A DNA stretch of 34,627 bases from an uncultured Victivallales bacterium (GCA_903834675.1 CAILKC010000124.1:1-34627); one strand, 5' to 3'; positions 23,556 through 31,712 are shown, numbered from the stretch's first letter. A program made the numbers and translations. Notes: generated by a model from the letters alone, not told the origin.

Positions 23556-26500
23556 AGATGCTGAAGACCGTGATTTTCGCCTGGGCCGTGGCCACCGTGA
23601 GAGCGAGCCGCGGGGCGGACGAGCCTGTGCCGTTGCTGCGCAATGGGGGCTTCGAGCAGACGCTCGCCGTGCCCGGCCTGCCTGAGAGCGGTGGCAAATC
23701 CGGCGGCTGGACCCTGACGGGCAGCCCGCTCGCGCCCGCGGAGTGGACCCTGAGCGGCTGGTTCACGGGCGAAATGAGCGTGCTCGCCGACGATGCCTGT
23801 GAGGGCAAGCGTTTCCTCAGAATCCGGGGCGGCGCGGAACGGCAGGCGCAGATTTACCAGGCCTGTCCCGAGGTCCGAGCCAACCGTTCCTACCAGACCT
23901 CGCTCCGCTACCGGGGAGGTCCGGTTGAGGTTAAGGCCTACGAGTACAGCCCCGGCGGCAGCGGTCCGCACATCGAGACGGTGGTGACGGGGCCGGCAAC
24001 CGACGAGCCCGGAGGCGTCTGGCGCACGGTGACCGCCGAGTACTGGCCGCCGGAGACCGTCCTGAATGTCAGCCTCGTGGTCGCGGTCGAGACGGGCCGG
24101 AGCGCTGATCTCGACGACTTCCGGATTCAGGAAACGCCAGCGGCAGCGACGCCGGCCGGCCCCGGCTGGATCAACGTGCTTGATTATGGCGCCTCGGGCT
24201 CGGAGTTCCAGACCACGGCCAGCACCACGGCCGGCGCGAAGCAGATCACCGTCGCGAACCCAGGTGACTTCAGGGCCGGTCAAGGCGTGATGATTTCCAA
24301 GTGCCAGCCGCACTACAGCAGTGCTGTCTTGCGCGGTCCGGGCAGCTACTACGGCACGACGCAGCCGCTCGATGGGGTGGCGGAGTTACGCGGCTTCGAT
24401 GGCAGCGCCGGCGACTGGCTGGTGTTCATCCTCGACATCGAGGGCGACCAGCCGCTCTGCTTCCGCTGGAGTGACGATCTCGCCCGCAGCTGGAAGGCCA
24501 AGCAGGTGCCCATCACCTGGGATTGGCAGACACTCAGCGGCGGGATGGAGGTGAAGTTCCTCAAGCGCGACCTGAAGCCCGGGCACGGCATCACCTTCAG
24601 CGCCCGCACCCAACTGGTGACGAAGATCGAGAAGATCGAGGGCAACACGCTGTGGCTGGAGGCAGCGCCGACGAAGACCGTGACCGATGCCGTGGTCCGG
24701 CACTGTGAGGCCGCGGCCCTGCAAACCGCGATCGACCGGGCGATCCGCACCCGGCGCAACCTGTACTTTCCGGTTGGTTACTATCGCCTCGAACGCGGGC
24801 TCTCGGTCCGCAACGGCGCCCTGCGCATCGAGGGCGCGGACGGCGTCCACACCGTGCTCGACATCAGCGATGGGACGGGGTCGGTCTTCGCGCTCGCTGG
24901 CGGCAGGGAGGTGACGATCCGTAACTTCCGCATGCTTGGCCACACGGGGTTGGCCGAGAAGCCGGGGACGATGCAGAATGCCACGGGGAACCCCTTCTGG
25001 TGCTGCGCGCTCAAGGGCTGCAACGCGGTATCCATCGCCAATACCGAGCGGGTGTTGTGCGAGAATGTGCATGTCTCGCGGATGTCGGCCGAGGCGTTCT
25101 ACTGCCAGGGCAGCGGCCGCACCGCCGCCGACAAAGGCCAGGATATCTACACCAAGTCGCTAACCTTCCTCCGTTGTTCCGTGACCGACTGCGCCGCCAA
25201 CGCTTTCAACAACAATGACACCAGCGAGAATACCTCTGTGCTCTACTGTCGGATCGACGGCGCCGGCTGGCATGCGTACGAAGGTCCAGGCCGCTTTATC
25301 AAGCTCATCGGCAACTACATCCGCAATTCTGGGCCGTTTACGGTTGGCGACATGAGCCACCGTTACCAGCCGCTGCTGGAACTCGGCTGTGGCCAGGCGA
25401 TTGTGGCCGACAATGTCTTCGAAGGCTGCAACGGCCTCAACGGCGGTATTGTGATCAACCACGGTTCAACTCAGGTTGCGATCACCAACAACCTCTTCAT
25501 CAACTACCGTGGCACCGCCATTACCGTCACCGGTCAGACCACCCGCAATTCCTATCCGTCGCAGCAGGCTGTCGTCAGCGGCAACCTCATCGATCTGACC
25601 GCCGTGGGTGGCGCGGCGGCGGCCCGGGCCGGCATCGTCATTGCCGCCTCGGACGTGACCGTCAGCGATAACCAGGTCTACGTGCGTGGCGAAATCGACC
25701 CGAGCGTGACCGGTATCCGTATCGCCGAGCCTGCCGTGAATATCCTGGTGCATGACAACCTGATTCGCAACGGCGGCTATGGCATCGTGGCGCAACGTTG
25801 CCGGTCCAGCGTCACTGCGGTGGCCGAGGATGGCAGCTTCCGTGAAGGCAACCTGCCGCTCGAGTGGCCCGGGGGCCATCGTTACCGCGGCTGGAACCTG
25901 GCCTGGCTCGGCGGCACTGAGCCGAACCCGCTATGCACGATCGCCGAGTTCGACGCGGAGACCTGCCGCTTCCGGCTGGCCCAACCCCGGCGGGTCAGCG
26001 TCGGCGATGCCTTCGCCATCTTCCCACCCTCCGCCAACTGGACCATCCACCACAACACCATCACCGACTGCCGCCGTCCAGTGACCCTCGATGGTTACGG
26101 CAGCCCGACGTCGGTCTTCCGCGACAACACCGTCACCCGCGGCCAGGCAACCGGCGTGGAACAGGCCATCGCTGTGCTCGGTGAGTACAAGCTCAGCGGT
26201 AATCTCATCTACGGCTTTGACGAAGCGGCTTCGGCGGCCTTGGCCCTGCATCCCTGCCGTATCGGAAGAGAGCTGCGCAACCTCTACCGCGACAACGTTT
26301 TCCAGAACTGCACCACGCCCGTGCAGGAACGCGCCAAGGGACTGTGGGCCGCGTCCATCAAGCAGGGAAACACGTTCCTCGCCTGCCCCGGCGCCCCCCA
26401 GACCGACGCCACCGCCACCACCGAGCCGCCGGTGGCTTTTCTGCCGAGCGAGACTCCGCGGCTGGCGGTATTCGAAGCCGTGAAGATGACGCCGCTCGCG

Positions 26501-27058
26501 GCCCTCGATGGCCGCGTCGACGAGTGGCCGTGGACCGACAAAAACCGCGTGGCGGTCACCCAGTTCACTCCCCAAGGCGACCCACTCCTCGAGCCGAAAG
26601 GACGCCTCTGCGCCGGCTGGGACGATGAGAACCTCTACTTTGCCATGCGTTTCACCCGGCTTAAGCGCACCCCGCTCAAGGCCGGGCTCAACTGGTCCGG
26701 TGACGGCGTCGAACTATCCTTCCGGGCGCTCGATCCGGGCCAGGTCTCGCCGATCTTCGTCCTCTGGGGAACCGTGGATGGGACGTTCAATGCCTCCGAC
26801 GCCATGGGCGCTTCCGTCGAGCAGGTGCAGCGGCTCGAAAAAGGCGTCTCGTACGCGGCCGCCAGCAGCGACGACGAGTGGACGTGCGAGTGGAAACTGC
26901 CCTTTGCCGCCATGGGGCTGAAGTCCGCCCCGGCCAAAGGGTTCAAACTCAACGTCGGCGGACGCAGCCTGGCGGACGATTCCTGGGCCGCCTGGGTCCC
27001 AACCGGCGGGCGCGTCTGCGATGTGGATGCGGCGGGCGAACTGCACTTCGCGAAGTAG
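23552..27058 (+). CDS. Large secreted multi-domain beta-helix (pectate-lyase-3-like) protein
   Basis: This 1168-residue protein has a signal peptide (about residues 1-22, MKMLKTVIFAWAVATVRASRG). Residues about 25-195 form a jelly-roll carbohydrate-binding-like domain (LLRNGGFEQTL to LDDFRIQE). At about 205 comes INVLDYGASGSEFQT, the start typical of pectate-lyase-3/phage-tailspike beta-helices, continued by many parallel-helix turns (ITNNLFINYRG, VVSGNLIDLT, VSDNQVYVRG) to about 960. From about 975 a CBM9/DOMON-like domain follows (AALDGRVDEWPW, LCAGWDDENLYFAMRF, WTCEWKLPFAAMGL), related in plan to the end of the protein at 17572. A polysaccharide lyase or hydrolase role is plausible, but no active site can be named. 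It overlaps the preceding gene by 4 nt. Confidence 0.85.
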   Translation: MKMLKTVIFAWAVATVRASRGADEPVPLLRNGGFEQTLAVPGLPESGGKSGGWTLTGSPLAPAEWTLSGWFTGEMSVLADDACEGKRFLRIRGGAERQAQIYQACPEVRANRSYQTSLRYRGGPVEVKAYEYSPGGSGPHIETVVTGPATDEPGGVWRTVTAEYWPPETVLNVSLVVAVETGRSADLDDFRIQETPAAATPAGPGWINVLDYGASGSEFQTTASTTAGAKQITVANPGDFRAGQGVMISKCQPHYSSAVLRGPGSYYGTTQPLDGVAELRGFDGSAGDWLVFILDIEGDQPLCFRWSDDLARSWKAKQVPITWDWQTLSGGMEVKFLKRDLKPGHGITFSARTQLVTKIEKIEGNTLWLEAAPTKTVTDAVVRHCEAAALQTAIDRAIRTRRNLYFPVGYYRLERGLSVRNGALRIEGADGVHTVLDISDGTGSVFALAGGREVTIRNFRMLGHTGLAEKPGTMQNATGNPFWCCALKGCNAVSIANTERVLCENVHVSRMSAEAFYCQGSGRTAADKGQDIYTKSLTFLRCSVTDCAANAFNNNDTSENTSVLYCRIDGAGWHAYEGPGRFIKLIGNYIRNSGPFTVGDMSHRYQPLLELGCGQAIVADNVFEGCNGLNGGIVINHGSTQVAITNNLFINYRGTAITVTGQTTRNSYPSQQAVVSGNLIDLTAVGGAAAARAGIVIAASDVTVSDNQVYVRGEIDPSVTGIRIAEPAVNILVHDNLIRNGGYGIVAQRCRSSVTAVAEDGSFREGNLPLEWPGGHRYRGWNLAWLGGTEPNPLCTIAEFDAETCRFRLAQPRRVSVGDAFAIFPPSANWTIHHNTITDCRRPVTLDGYGSPTSVFRDNTVTRGQATGVEQAIAVLGEYKLSGNLIYGFDEAASAALALHPCRIGRELRNLYRDNVFQNCTTPVQERAKGLWAASIKQGNTFLACPGAPQTDATATTEPPVAFLPSETPRLAVFEAVKMTPLAALDGRVDEWPWTDKNRVAVTQFTPQGDPLLEPKGRLCAGWDDENLYFAMRFTRLKRTPLKAGLNWSGDGVELSFRALDPGQVSPIFVLWGTVDGTFNASDAMGASVEQVQRLEKGVSYAAASSDDEWTCEWKLPFAAMGLKSAPAKGFKLNVGGRSLADDSWAAWVPTGGRVCDVDAAGELHFAK

Positions 27059-27069
27059 CGCCTGGTCAT

Positions 27070-27102
27070 CCAGACCTCAGGAAGCTACGCACGGCGACGC
27101 GC
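27070..27102 (+). repeat. 33-bp direct repeat, copy 1
   Basis: The sequence beginning CCAGACCTCAGGAAGCTACG recurs exactly at 27421-27453, 351 bp downstream. The two copies bracket the hairpin cluster between two convergent genes. No coding potential. Confidence 0.85.
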
Positions 27103-27111
27103 AAGGTGAAT

Positions 27112-27407
27112 GCCGGTCGAAAACCGGCGCAACTCCAAGCCCGAAAGGCTGACATTCGCCAGCCCAGGGCAGCGCCCTGGGTTGGCACCAACCAGCAAGA
27201 TTTTCCACCCTGACGGGGTGGGACAACCTCAGGAGGCCTGGCCCTGGGCCAGTCCCTCGCCAAGATCGTGGTTGACCTGATCTTCGGCACCTATGGGATG
27301 GGACGCTGCAAGGGCGGGATTGTCGCAGGCATGCAGCCTGCAATTCGCGCTTGGGGTCCGGTACCCAGGGCGCTGCCCTGGGCTGACGGATTGTGCCCCT
27401 TCGGGGC
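27112..27407. repeat. Cluster of short hairpins (REP/BIME-like) between convergent genes
   Basis: Nine perfect small hairpins in under 300 bp: GCCGGT-CGAAA-ACCGGC (27112-27128), AGCC-CGAAA-GGCT (27138-27150), CCCAGGGC-AGC-GCCCTGGG (27163-27181), GGTTGG-CA-CCAACC (27180-27193), CCACCC-TGACG-GGGTGG (27205-27221), CTGGCCC-T-GGGCCAG (27238-27252), GCAGGC-ATGCA-GCCTGC (27325-27341), CCCAGGGC-GCT-GCCCTGGG (27364-27382) and GCCCC-TTC-GGGGC (27395-27407). The third and eighth are exact reverse complements of each other. This occupies most of the 423-bp gap, which holds no gene. Confidence 0.8.
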
Positions 27408-27420
27408 GGCCGAACGAAGA

Positions 27421-27453
27421 CCAGACCTCAGGAAGCTACGCACGGCGACGCGC
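27421..27453 (+). repeat. 33-bp direct repeat, copy 2
   Basis: Exact second copy of 27070-27102, followed by a different sequence. Confidence 0.85.
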
Positions 27454-27464
27454 CCGCGGGCCGA

Positions 27465-27487
27465 GGGCTCTGCAAGAGCCTCTAGGG
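27465..27487 (-). repeat. Short hairpin repeat at a stop codon (copy 2)
   Basis: Read leftward it is CCCTAGAGGCTCTTGCAGAG followed by CCC. The TAG in the first bases is the stop codon of the substrate-binding-protein gene. The core GGCTCT-TGC-AGAGCC is a perfect 6-bp hairpin. Copy 1 is at 3082-3105, also just after a stop codon and in the same orientation to its gene. Confidence 0.55.
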
Positions 27488-28417
27488 ATAGTACTTGTTC
27501 GAGGCGCGCGCGAAGTTCTCATAGATGACGGGGAGTTCGATGCCCTCTCGTTTCAACTCCGACTCACGGGCGGAGATCATGAACTGACGGCCCGCGATGA
27601 TGGGGATGTCGGTCGGCTTCTTGCCATTGCAGGAGATCTCCAGAGCCATCCGGGCCGCCTCAGTTCCCTGCTCGAAGGAGGAGAGGCCGTAGGATACCGC
27701 CCCTCCATCTTGAACGAAAAAGCCAAAGAGTCCCACGGCGGGGATGTGGCTGTTCGCGAGGGTCCATTCCATGATCTCCTTGGGCGGAACGGTGCCGGCG
27801 GCCGATTCCGACCGTCTGATGGTGTGATAATGGGAGATCAGCAGCAGGTTGTCCTTCCCCTGAGCTCTTGTGACCGCGGCTTTCCAGTCGTCAAAGGTGC
27901 GGCACAGGACCGAGTCCGCCATTTCGAAGGGTTGCCACGAATAGCCGTGAAGTTCCCGGGTCACGAAGGTGGAGCTTTCCGAGTCGTCGGCGATATGGAT
28001 GATACGATTGCGGGCCGGATAGAAGGTCACCCGCAGGGCCTCCCGGACGGAGGAGGCAGGCACTCGTTCCAAGACCCCGGTGACGTTGCTCGCCTGGTCG
28101 TAGCCGTAATGTTCAGGGGCCGCGTTGACGCCGCAGAAGATGATCTTGAGGCGCGGATCATGGAGGTACTCTTTGGCGACGTATTGCTGGGCGATGTCGT
28201 CGCAGGCAATCACGACATTGGGGCGCCAGCTGTTGATGGCCTTACGCGCGCCGACGGCGGCCTTCGCCACATCCTCCGGAGAAGGGTGGCGCTTGGCGTC
28301 CATGTAGTAGTAGCGCACGGATACACGTTTGCCCTTGATCACCCGCCCAAGCCCCTCGTTGACTTCCTCGACCCAGGAGAAATCGGGGGCATAACTGTGT
28401 AAGACGAGGAGGTGAGG
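27482..28417 (-). pseudogene. ABC-type substrate-binding protein, 5' end missing
   Basis: The recognisable protein begins with PHLLVLHSYAPDFSWVEEVNEG at about 28417 and continues in frame through YYYMDAKRHPSPEDV, WRPNVVIACDDIAQQYV, IIFCGVNAAPEHYGYD, VTGVLERVPASSVREAL and ends NKYYP (stop at 27482). This matches the ABC substrate-binding family that binds small ligands in the periplasm. The first possible start codon is a GTG at 28342, about 25 residues into the conserved region, and upstream the frame closes at TGA (28448-28450). Signal peptide and start are therefore missing. The lost 5' end is replaced, out of frame, by the start of a DASS permease gene. A shortened product from 28342 could still be made, but it would not be exported. 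Confidence 0.75.
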
Positions 28418-28668
28418 CCGTTGAGGACCGCCGACGAGGGCGCGATCTCAAGGATCAGCAACATCGTAATCGCGAAAATAGACGGGATGAATTCGTCGGA
28501 CAGGCTGAACATCCACATGACGATGGTGGCAGCGAAGATGGCGAGGAAGCTGGAGGCGTCAAGACCGAGCCCCAGCCTGGGCCGCAGGTAAAGGATGATA
28601 CAGGGCACGATAATGGCGAGCAACCAGCCCGCCAGTTTCAGACTTACGGGAATCTTGATTCTCATCAT
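28339..28668 (-). pseudogene. N-terminal fragment of a DASS-type anion permease
   Basis: The ATG at 28668 begins a frame with two to three membrane helices: WLLAIIVPCIILYL, FLAIFAATIVMWMFSLSDEFIP and IFAITMLLILEIAPSSAVLNGLTSSS. This matches the first 80-90 residues of divalent-anion:Na+ symporters (SLC13/DASS), which are normally over 450 residues long. After about 28410 the frame diverges into a short unrelated tail (PPISPGSRKSTRG) because the DNA there encodes the substrate-binding protein in another frame. It looks like one side of a deletion that removed the rest of the permease and the start of the next gene. It lies 109 nt after the DUF6785 gene on the same strand. Confidence 0.7.
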
Positions 28669-28777
28669 GTGCTTTTCTTTGCAGGAAAGGGGCGCAGGGG
28701 GAGCCGTCGGCCCGAGGCCGGAGAGGGGCCAGACGACCCGGGATTCCTTTCCGGCGCAGTCGGCCGTCGTCAGCGGC

Positions 28778-30832
28778 CTACAGCGGCAGTACCCAGAATT
28801 GCTTCGGGGGCACGCCGGTAACGACGTAGTAGATCGTGCCCACGATGCTGGGGACCACGGCCCCGAAGATCTCGCCGGCGATGAGGCCGAAGAACAGCGG
28901 TTTCAGGGTCTGATAGAGGCGGCTGCCGCCGTACTTAACGATGGCGCTCTTGAGCAGCCAGCCGAGGATGAACGAGCCACTCAGCCGCCAGGGGGGCTCG
29001 GTCGCCCAGGTGAGGAAGAGCACCGGGTGCAGGGGCCACCAGGTGGTGCGCAGGCGGCCCAGGTAACACAGCAGGGCCAGCGCCATGCCAGCGGCCAGAG
29101 CCGCCATGCAGAAGCCATTCGGCGCCATGGCCCCAAAGCGCGCCCAGCCACGCAACGCTGAGGCCTTTTCCAGGCTGCCCTGGGCTTTGAGCATCTCCAG
29201 CGCGTTGACGGTGTTGTCGAAGGCCATCTTCGGCACATACTGCCCGGCCCAGCCGTCCCATTTGGCGTAGCCCAGATCATACTGGAAGTAAAGCGTCACC
29301 GGCAGCGCCACCAGCAGGCCAAGTACGATGGCGACCGCGAACAGGCAGGCGCTTCGTCCCAGCGGCACCCGCCGAATCTGCAACAACTTGAGGCTGTTGA
29401 CGACGAACGGCATCAGCGACTCGCGCGGGTCGACCAACAGGACCGTGGTCAGCATGAACATGATCAGCAGCGGGCGTGGACCCAGAGCCTGAGTGCCCAT
29501 CAACCCCCAGACCGCGACGCAGGGGAAGAAGAAGGGCTGGTTGTAAAACAGGCCGGTCTCGGCGAAAACCCGTCCCATCACCACGTAGAAGACCAACAGG
29601 ACCCCGGCGTACATCAGCGCGATCTGCCAGCCCAACCCCACCAGCGCCAACTGGACCACGAAGGCGGTCAGAAAGAGAACAAACAACCGAGCCCCCCAGA
29701 CTGCCGCTTGATCAACCTCCAGCCCACCCCCGGCGCCCAGCGCCCGACGCGCCACCGAGAGGTAGTAGTGTCGACCGCAGAAAAGCACCACGCCGAACAC
29801 CCCCAGGTTCGCGCCGAAGAGAGCGAAGGTCTGGGGTTTCAACGACAGGTAACCGCTGGCCGACGGGCCGGCGCCCGAGGTCAGACTCAGGCCGTAGGTA
29901 GCGAAGGCGCCGACGACGGTAGCCCAGAGGAAAGGCCCGATGCCGAGCGACAGAGACACTTCCTTGGGCACAAAATAGGCCACGCCGATGACGGTGGCGT
30001 AGAGGATCGGCGCCAGCAGCCGGGCCCCACCACCACGCTGGATGTATGGCACCAGATCAACCATCGCGGTCAGGTTGAGCTGCCGGGTGATCGGAATCAT
30101 ACCATCCGGGAAGAAGGTCGCCAGGAAGTTGTTGAAATGGATCAGAAACACGGCCAGAGTGCCCACCCAGAACAGCCGGTTGCGCAGCAGCGGACTCGTC
30201 GTCTCCCCGTCGGCCGGCAACAGCGAGTTGGCAAACTCCGCCAGCGGATAAGGCAGCAACTCGTGATCGGACCACTGCCGGTGCAGCACGACCGCCAGGG
30301 CGGTCAGCGCCAGCCAGAGCGCCAGAATGATGGGCAGCCAGAACGCCAGGGTGCGGGTCCAGGCTTGCCAGGGCACGTCGGTGAAGGCGATATGGCGGTT
30401 CGCCTCCCCCAGGCCCTGAACAAAGCCGTTGAGCACCCTATCCTCGTCCGCGCTGGAGTCGGCCAGCATCTGCTTCGGGACCACTTGGAGCACCTGCTTC
30501 TCGCTCCAGCCGGGGTTCAGGCGGTTGAAGTGATGCGGCAGGATCAGCGAATTGGTGAAGGTGCGCAAGAGGCCACTGGCAGGGATGCAGCAGCAAGCCA
30601 GCACGAGGCTGAGCATCACCGCCAGTTCGCGGCCGCTCAGCACCCAGCGGCGGTTGAGTCGCGCCAGCAGCGGGTTGACCACGATGACCGCAAGGATCAG
30701 CGCCCCATAGACCGCCACGGGCAGGTTGTTGCCGATCAGGAAGGTCTGGTTCAGGATGTTGTCGTTGACGTAGTTGAAGCCGCACAGGGCGACCACGCCC
30801 AGCAACCCCAGAATGACGGCTCGGATGGTCAT
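28778..30832 (-). CDS. DUF6785-type polytopic membrane protein
   Basis: A 684-residue integral membrane protein with about 14 hydrophobic helices and loops with conserved-looking motifs (NDNILNQTFLIGNNLPVAVYG, HRQWSDHELLPYPLAEF, FAETGLFYNQPFFFP, MAFDNTVNALEMLK and TEPPWRLSGSFILGWLLKSAIVKYGGSRLYQTLKPLFFGLIAGE). It matches my recollection of the DUF6785/6784 family, whose members are widespread in planctomycete- and armatimonad-like genomes and look like transporters distantly similar to oligopeptide transporters. Function unknown. The ATG at 30832 has GAGGA six bases upstream. The fragments of two other transport genes follow it, so the region may once have been a transport operon. Confidence 0.8.
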   Translation of the reverse strand: MTIRAVILGLLGVVALCGFNYVNDNILNQTFLIGNNLPVAVYGALILAVIVVNPLLARLNRRWVLSGRELAVMLSLVLACCCIPASGLLRTFTNSLILPHHFNRLNPGWSEKQVLQVVPKQMLADSSADEDRVLNGFVQGLGEANRHIAFTDVPWQAWTRTLAFWLPIILALWLALTALAVVLHRQWSDHELLPYPLAEFANSLLPADGETTSPLLRNRLFWVGTLAVFLIHFNNFLATFFPDGMIPITRQLNLTAMVDLVPYIQRGGGARLLAPILYATVIGVAYFVPKEVSLSLGIGPFLWATVVGAFATYGLSLTSGAGPSASGYLSLKPQTFALFGANLGVFGVVLFCGRHYYLSVARRALGAGGGLEVDQAAVWGARLFVLFLTAFVVQLALVGLGWQIALMYAGVLLVFYVVMGRVFAETGLFYNQPFFFPCVAVWGLMGTQALGPRPLLIMFMLTTVLLVDPRESLMPFVVNSLKLLQIRRVPLGRSACLFAVAIVLGLLVALPVTLYFQYDLGYAKWDGWAGQYVPKMAFDNTVNALEMLKAQGSLEKASALRGWARFGAMAPNGFCMAALAAGMALALLCYLGRLRTTWWPLHPVLFLTWATEPPWRLSGSFILGWLLKSAIVKYGGSRLYQTLKPLFFGLIAGEIFGAVVPSIVGTIYYVVTGVPPKQFWVLPL

Positions 30833-30864
30833 GGTGTCCTCGGTTGACCCGCAAACTCGCTCGC

Positions 30865-30870
30865 ACTATA
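30865..30870 (-). promoter_or_regulatory. Possible -10 box for the DUF6785 gene
   Basis: Read leftward TATAGT (30870-30865), 33 nt before the ATG. No -35 box at normal spacing. The 57-bp repeat array ends about 57 bp further upstream. Confidence 0.25.
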
Positions 30871-30926
30871 GCCCTCCTGGAGCCTTCGTGGCGGGGGCGG
30901 AGGGCGCCAACCTGGCGGAAATGCAG

Positions 30927-31234
30927 GCGAGCCGCGGCCGCTCCATTTCCAGTGGACCGCCCGTGGCCTCACGGGCAGTGGCCGCGAGCCGCGGCCGCTC
31001 CAATTCCAGTGGACCGCCCGTGGCCTCACGGGCAGTGGCCGCGAGCCGCGGCCGCTCCAATTCCAGTGGACCGCCCGTGGCCTCACGGGCAGTGGCCGCG
31101 AGCCGCGGCCGCTCCATTTCCAGTGGACCGCCCGTGGCCTCACGGGCAGTGGCCGCGAGCCGCGGCCGCTCCAATTCCAGTGGACCGCCCGGGGCCGCCC
31201 GGGCAGTGGCCGCGAGCCGCGGCCGCTCCATTCC
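30927..31234. repeat. 57-bp tandem repeat array, 5.4 copies, with conserved hairpin
   Basis: Copies begin at 30927, 30984, 31041, 31098 and 31155, with a partial one at 31212. Each unit opens GCGAGCCGCGGCCGCTCCA and ends with a hairpin, GCCCGTG-GCCT-CACGGGC. The fifth unit has GCCCGGG-GCCG-CCCGGGC: the T-A pair became G-C by two matching changes. Units 1 and 4 have ATTT where 2, 3 and 5 have AATT. There are no spacers, so this is not CRISPR. It fills most of the 456-bp gap between divergent genes. Confidence 0.9.
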
Positions 31235-31288
31235 CTAGCACCGCGGCCGTCAGTAGGCAGGGCCATCTTCTTGGTCTACTATGAGGCC

Positions 31289-31365
31289 ATGAAAACGACC
31301 AACGTCGCCGACTTCAAGAAGCATCTGAGCTCCTACCTCGCGAGCGCTGAGGATGGCGTCACGCT
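31289..31365 (+). pseudogene. Interrupted Phd/YefM-type antitoxin gene
   Basis: An ATG with GAGG five bases upstream begins MKTTNVADFKKHLSSYLASAEDGVTLE, the first 27 residues of a Phd/YefM antitoxin, which should go on with a stretch like ICRRGKPVARL. Instead the MITE-like element starts right at the codon for Leu (CTGGAGCC...), and the frame runs on through repeat DNA to 31636 with no antitoxin features. No toxin gene follows. This is an antitoxin gene broken by a repeat insertion, or a decayed remnant. Confidence 0.65.
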
Positions 31366-31458
31366 GGAGCCGGCGGTCCGCACCGGCCCTGCCGGGGCTT
31401 CCGCCGTAAATGGGGATACCGCGAACCCGCCCGAAACGGGCTGGGCATCGCGGGCTCC
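31366..31458 (-). mobile_element. MITE-like two-hairpin element, copy 2
   Basis: Inverted relative to copy 1 at 3120-3228, with ends CTGGAGCC and GGCTCCAG. The right module (hairpin CCGGC-CCT-GCCGG on the + strand) and the left module (GCCCG-AAA-CGGGC inside CCGCGA/TCGCGG) are both present; the linker is shorter. It interrupts the antitoxin gene. No target duplication is visible. Confidence 0.65.
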
Positions 31459-31470
31459 AGGACGACATGC

Positions 31471-31515
31471 GGATACCGCGAACCCGCCCGAAACGGGCTG
31501 GGCATCGCGGGCTCC
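31471..31515 (-). repeat. Second copy of the left hairpin module of the MITE-like element
   Basis: A 45-bp exact duplicate of 31414-31458, 57 bp downstream. It holds only the left hairpin module and its GGCTCC end. Confidence 0.7.
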
Positions 31516-31555
31516 AAGGCGGCAAGCAGCATCACGGCAGACGTCTGCCAGACCT

Positions 31556-31565
31556 GGGGGGGGGG
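31556..31565 (+). repeat. Run of ten G
   Basis: A homopolymer of ten G in non-coding DNA between the repeat element and the cyclophilin promoter region. The rest of 31516-31712 shows no gene. Confidence 0.9.
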
Positions 31566-31603
31566 TCTTTCTTGGAACAGCCCTGCCGCCCACGCGGCGC
31601 AGA

Positions 31604-31632
31604 TTGCTCTCGCCGCCGGTCCCCGCTATGTT
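31604..31632 (+). promoter_or_regulatory. Candidate promoter for the cyclophilin gene
   Basis: TTGCTC (31604-31609), a 17-bp spacer and TATGTT (31627-31632), about 80 nt before the ATG. Weak match. Confidence 0.3.
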
Positions 31633-31712
31633 GTAAAGTGAGAGTCGTCGGTATCGGTGCGGAATGTCGCCATTCGGCTCGTAACGGTAGCGCAACAGAC
31701 GGGACGCTGACC

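Noticed and set aside
27100..27150. Cobalamin-riboswitch-like words (AAGGTGAATGCCGG, CCGGCGCAAC)
   Set aside because: The order and spacing do not fit the B12-box, and it lies at the 3' ends of two convergent genes rather than upstream of one.
30927..31234. CRISPR array
   Set aside because: Units are contiguous with no unique spacers, and no cas gene is present.
30774..31284. Repeat-protein-like open frames on both strands across the 57-bp array
   Set aside because: Several frames are open at once because the unit has no stops and is 19 codons long. No ribosome-binding site or family supports any.
31250..31525. A 91-residue open frame on the - strand with repeated WSPRCPARFGR
   Set aside because: It is a translation of the MITE-like hairpin modules, not a gene.
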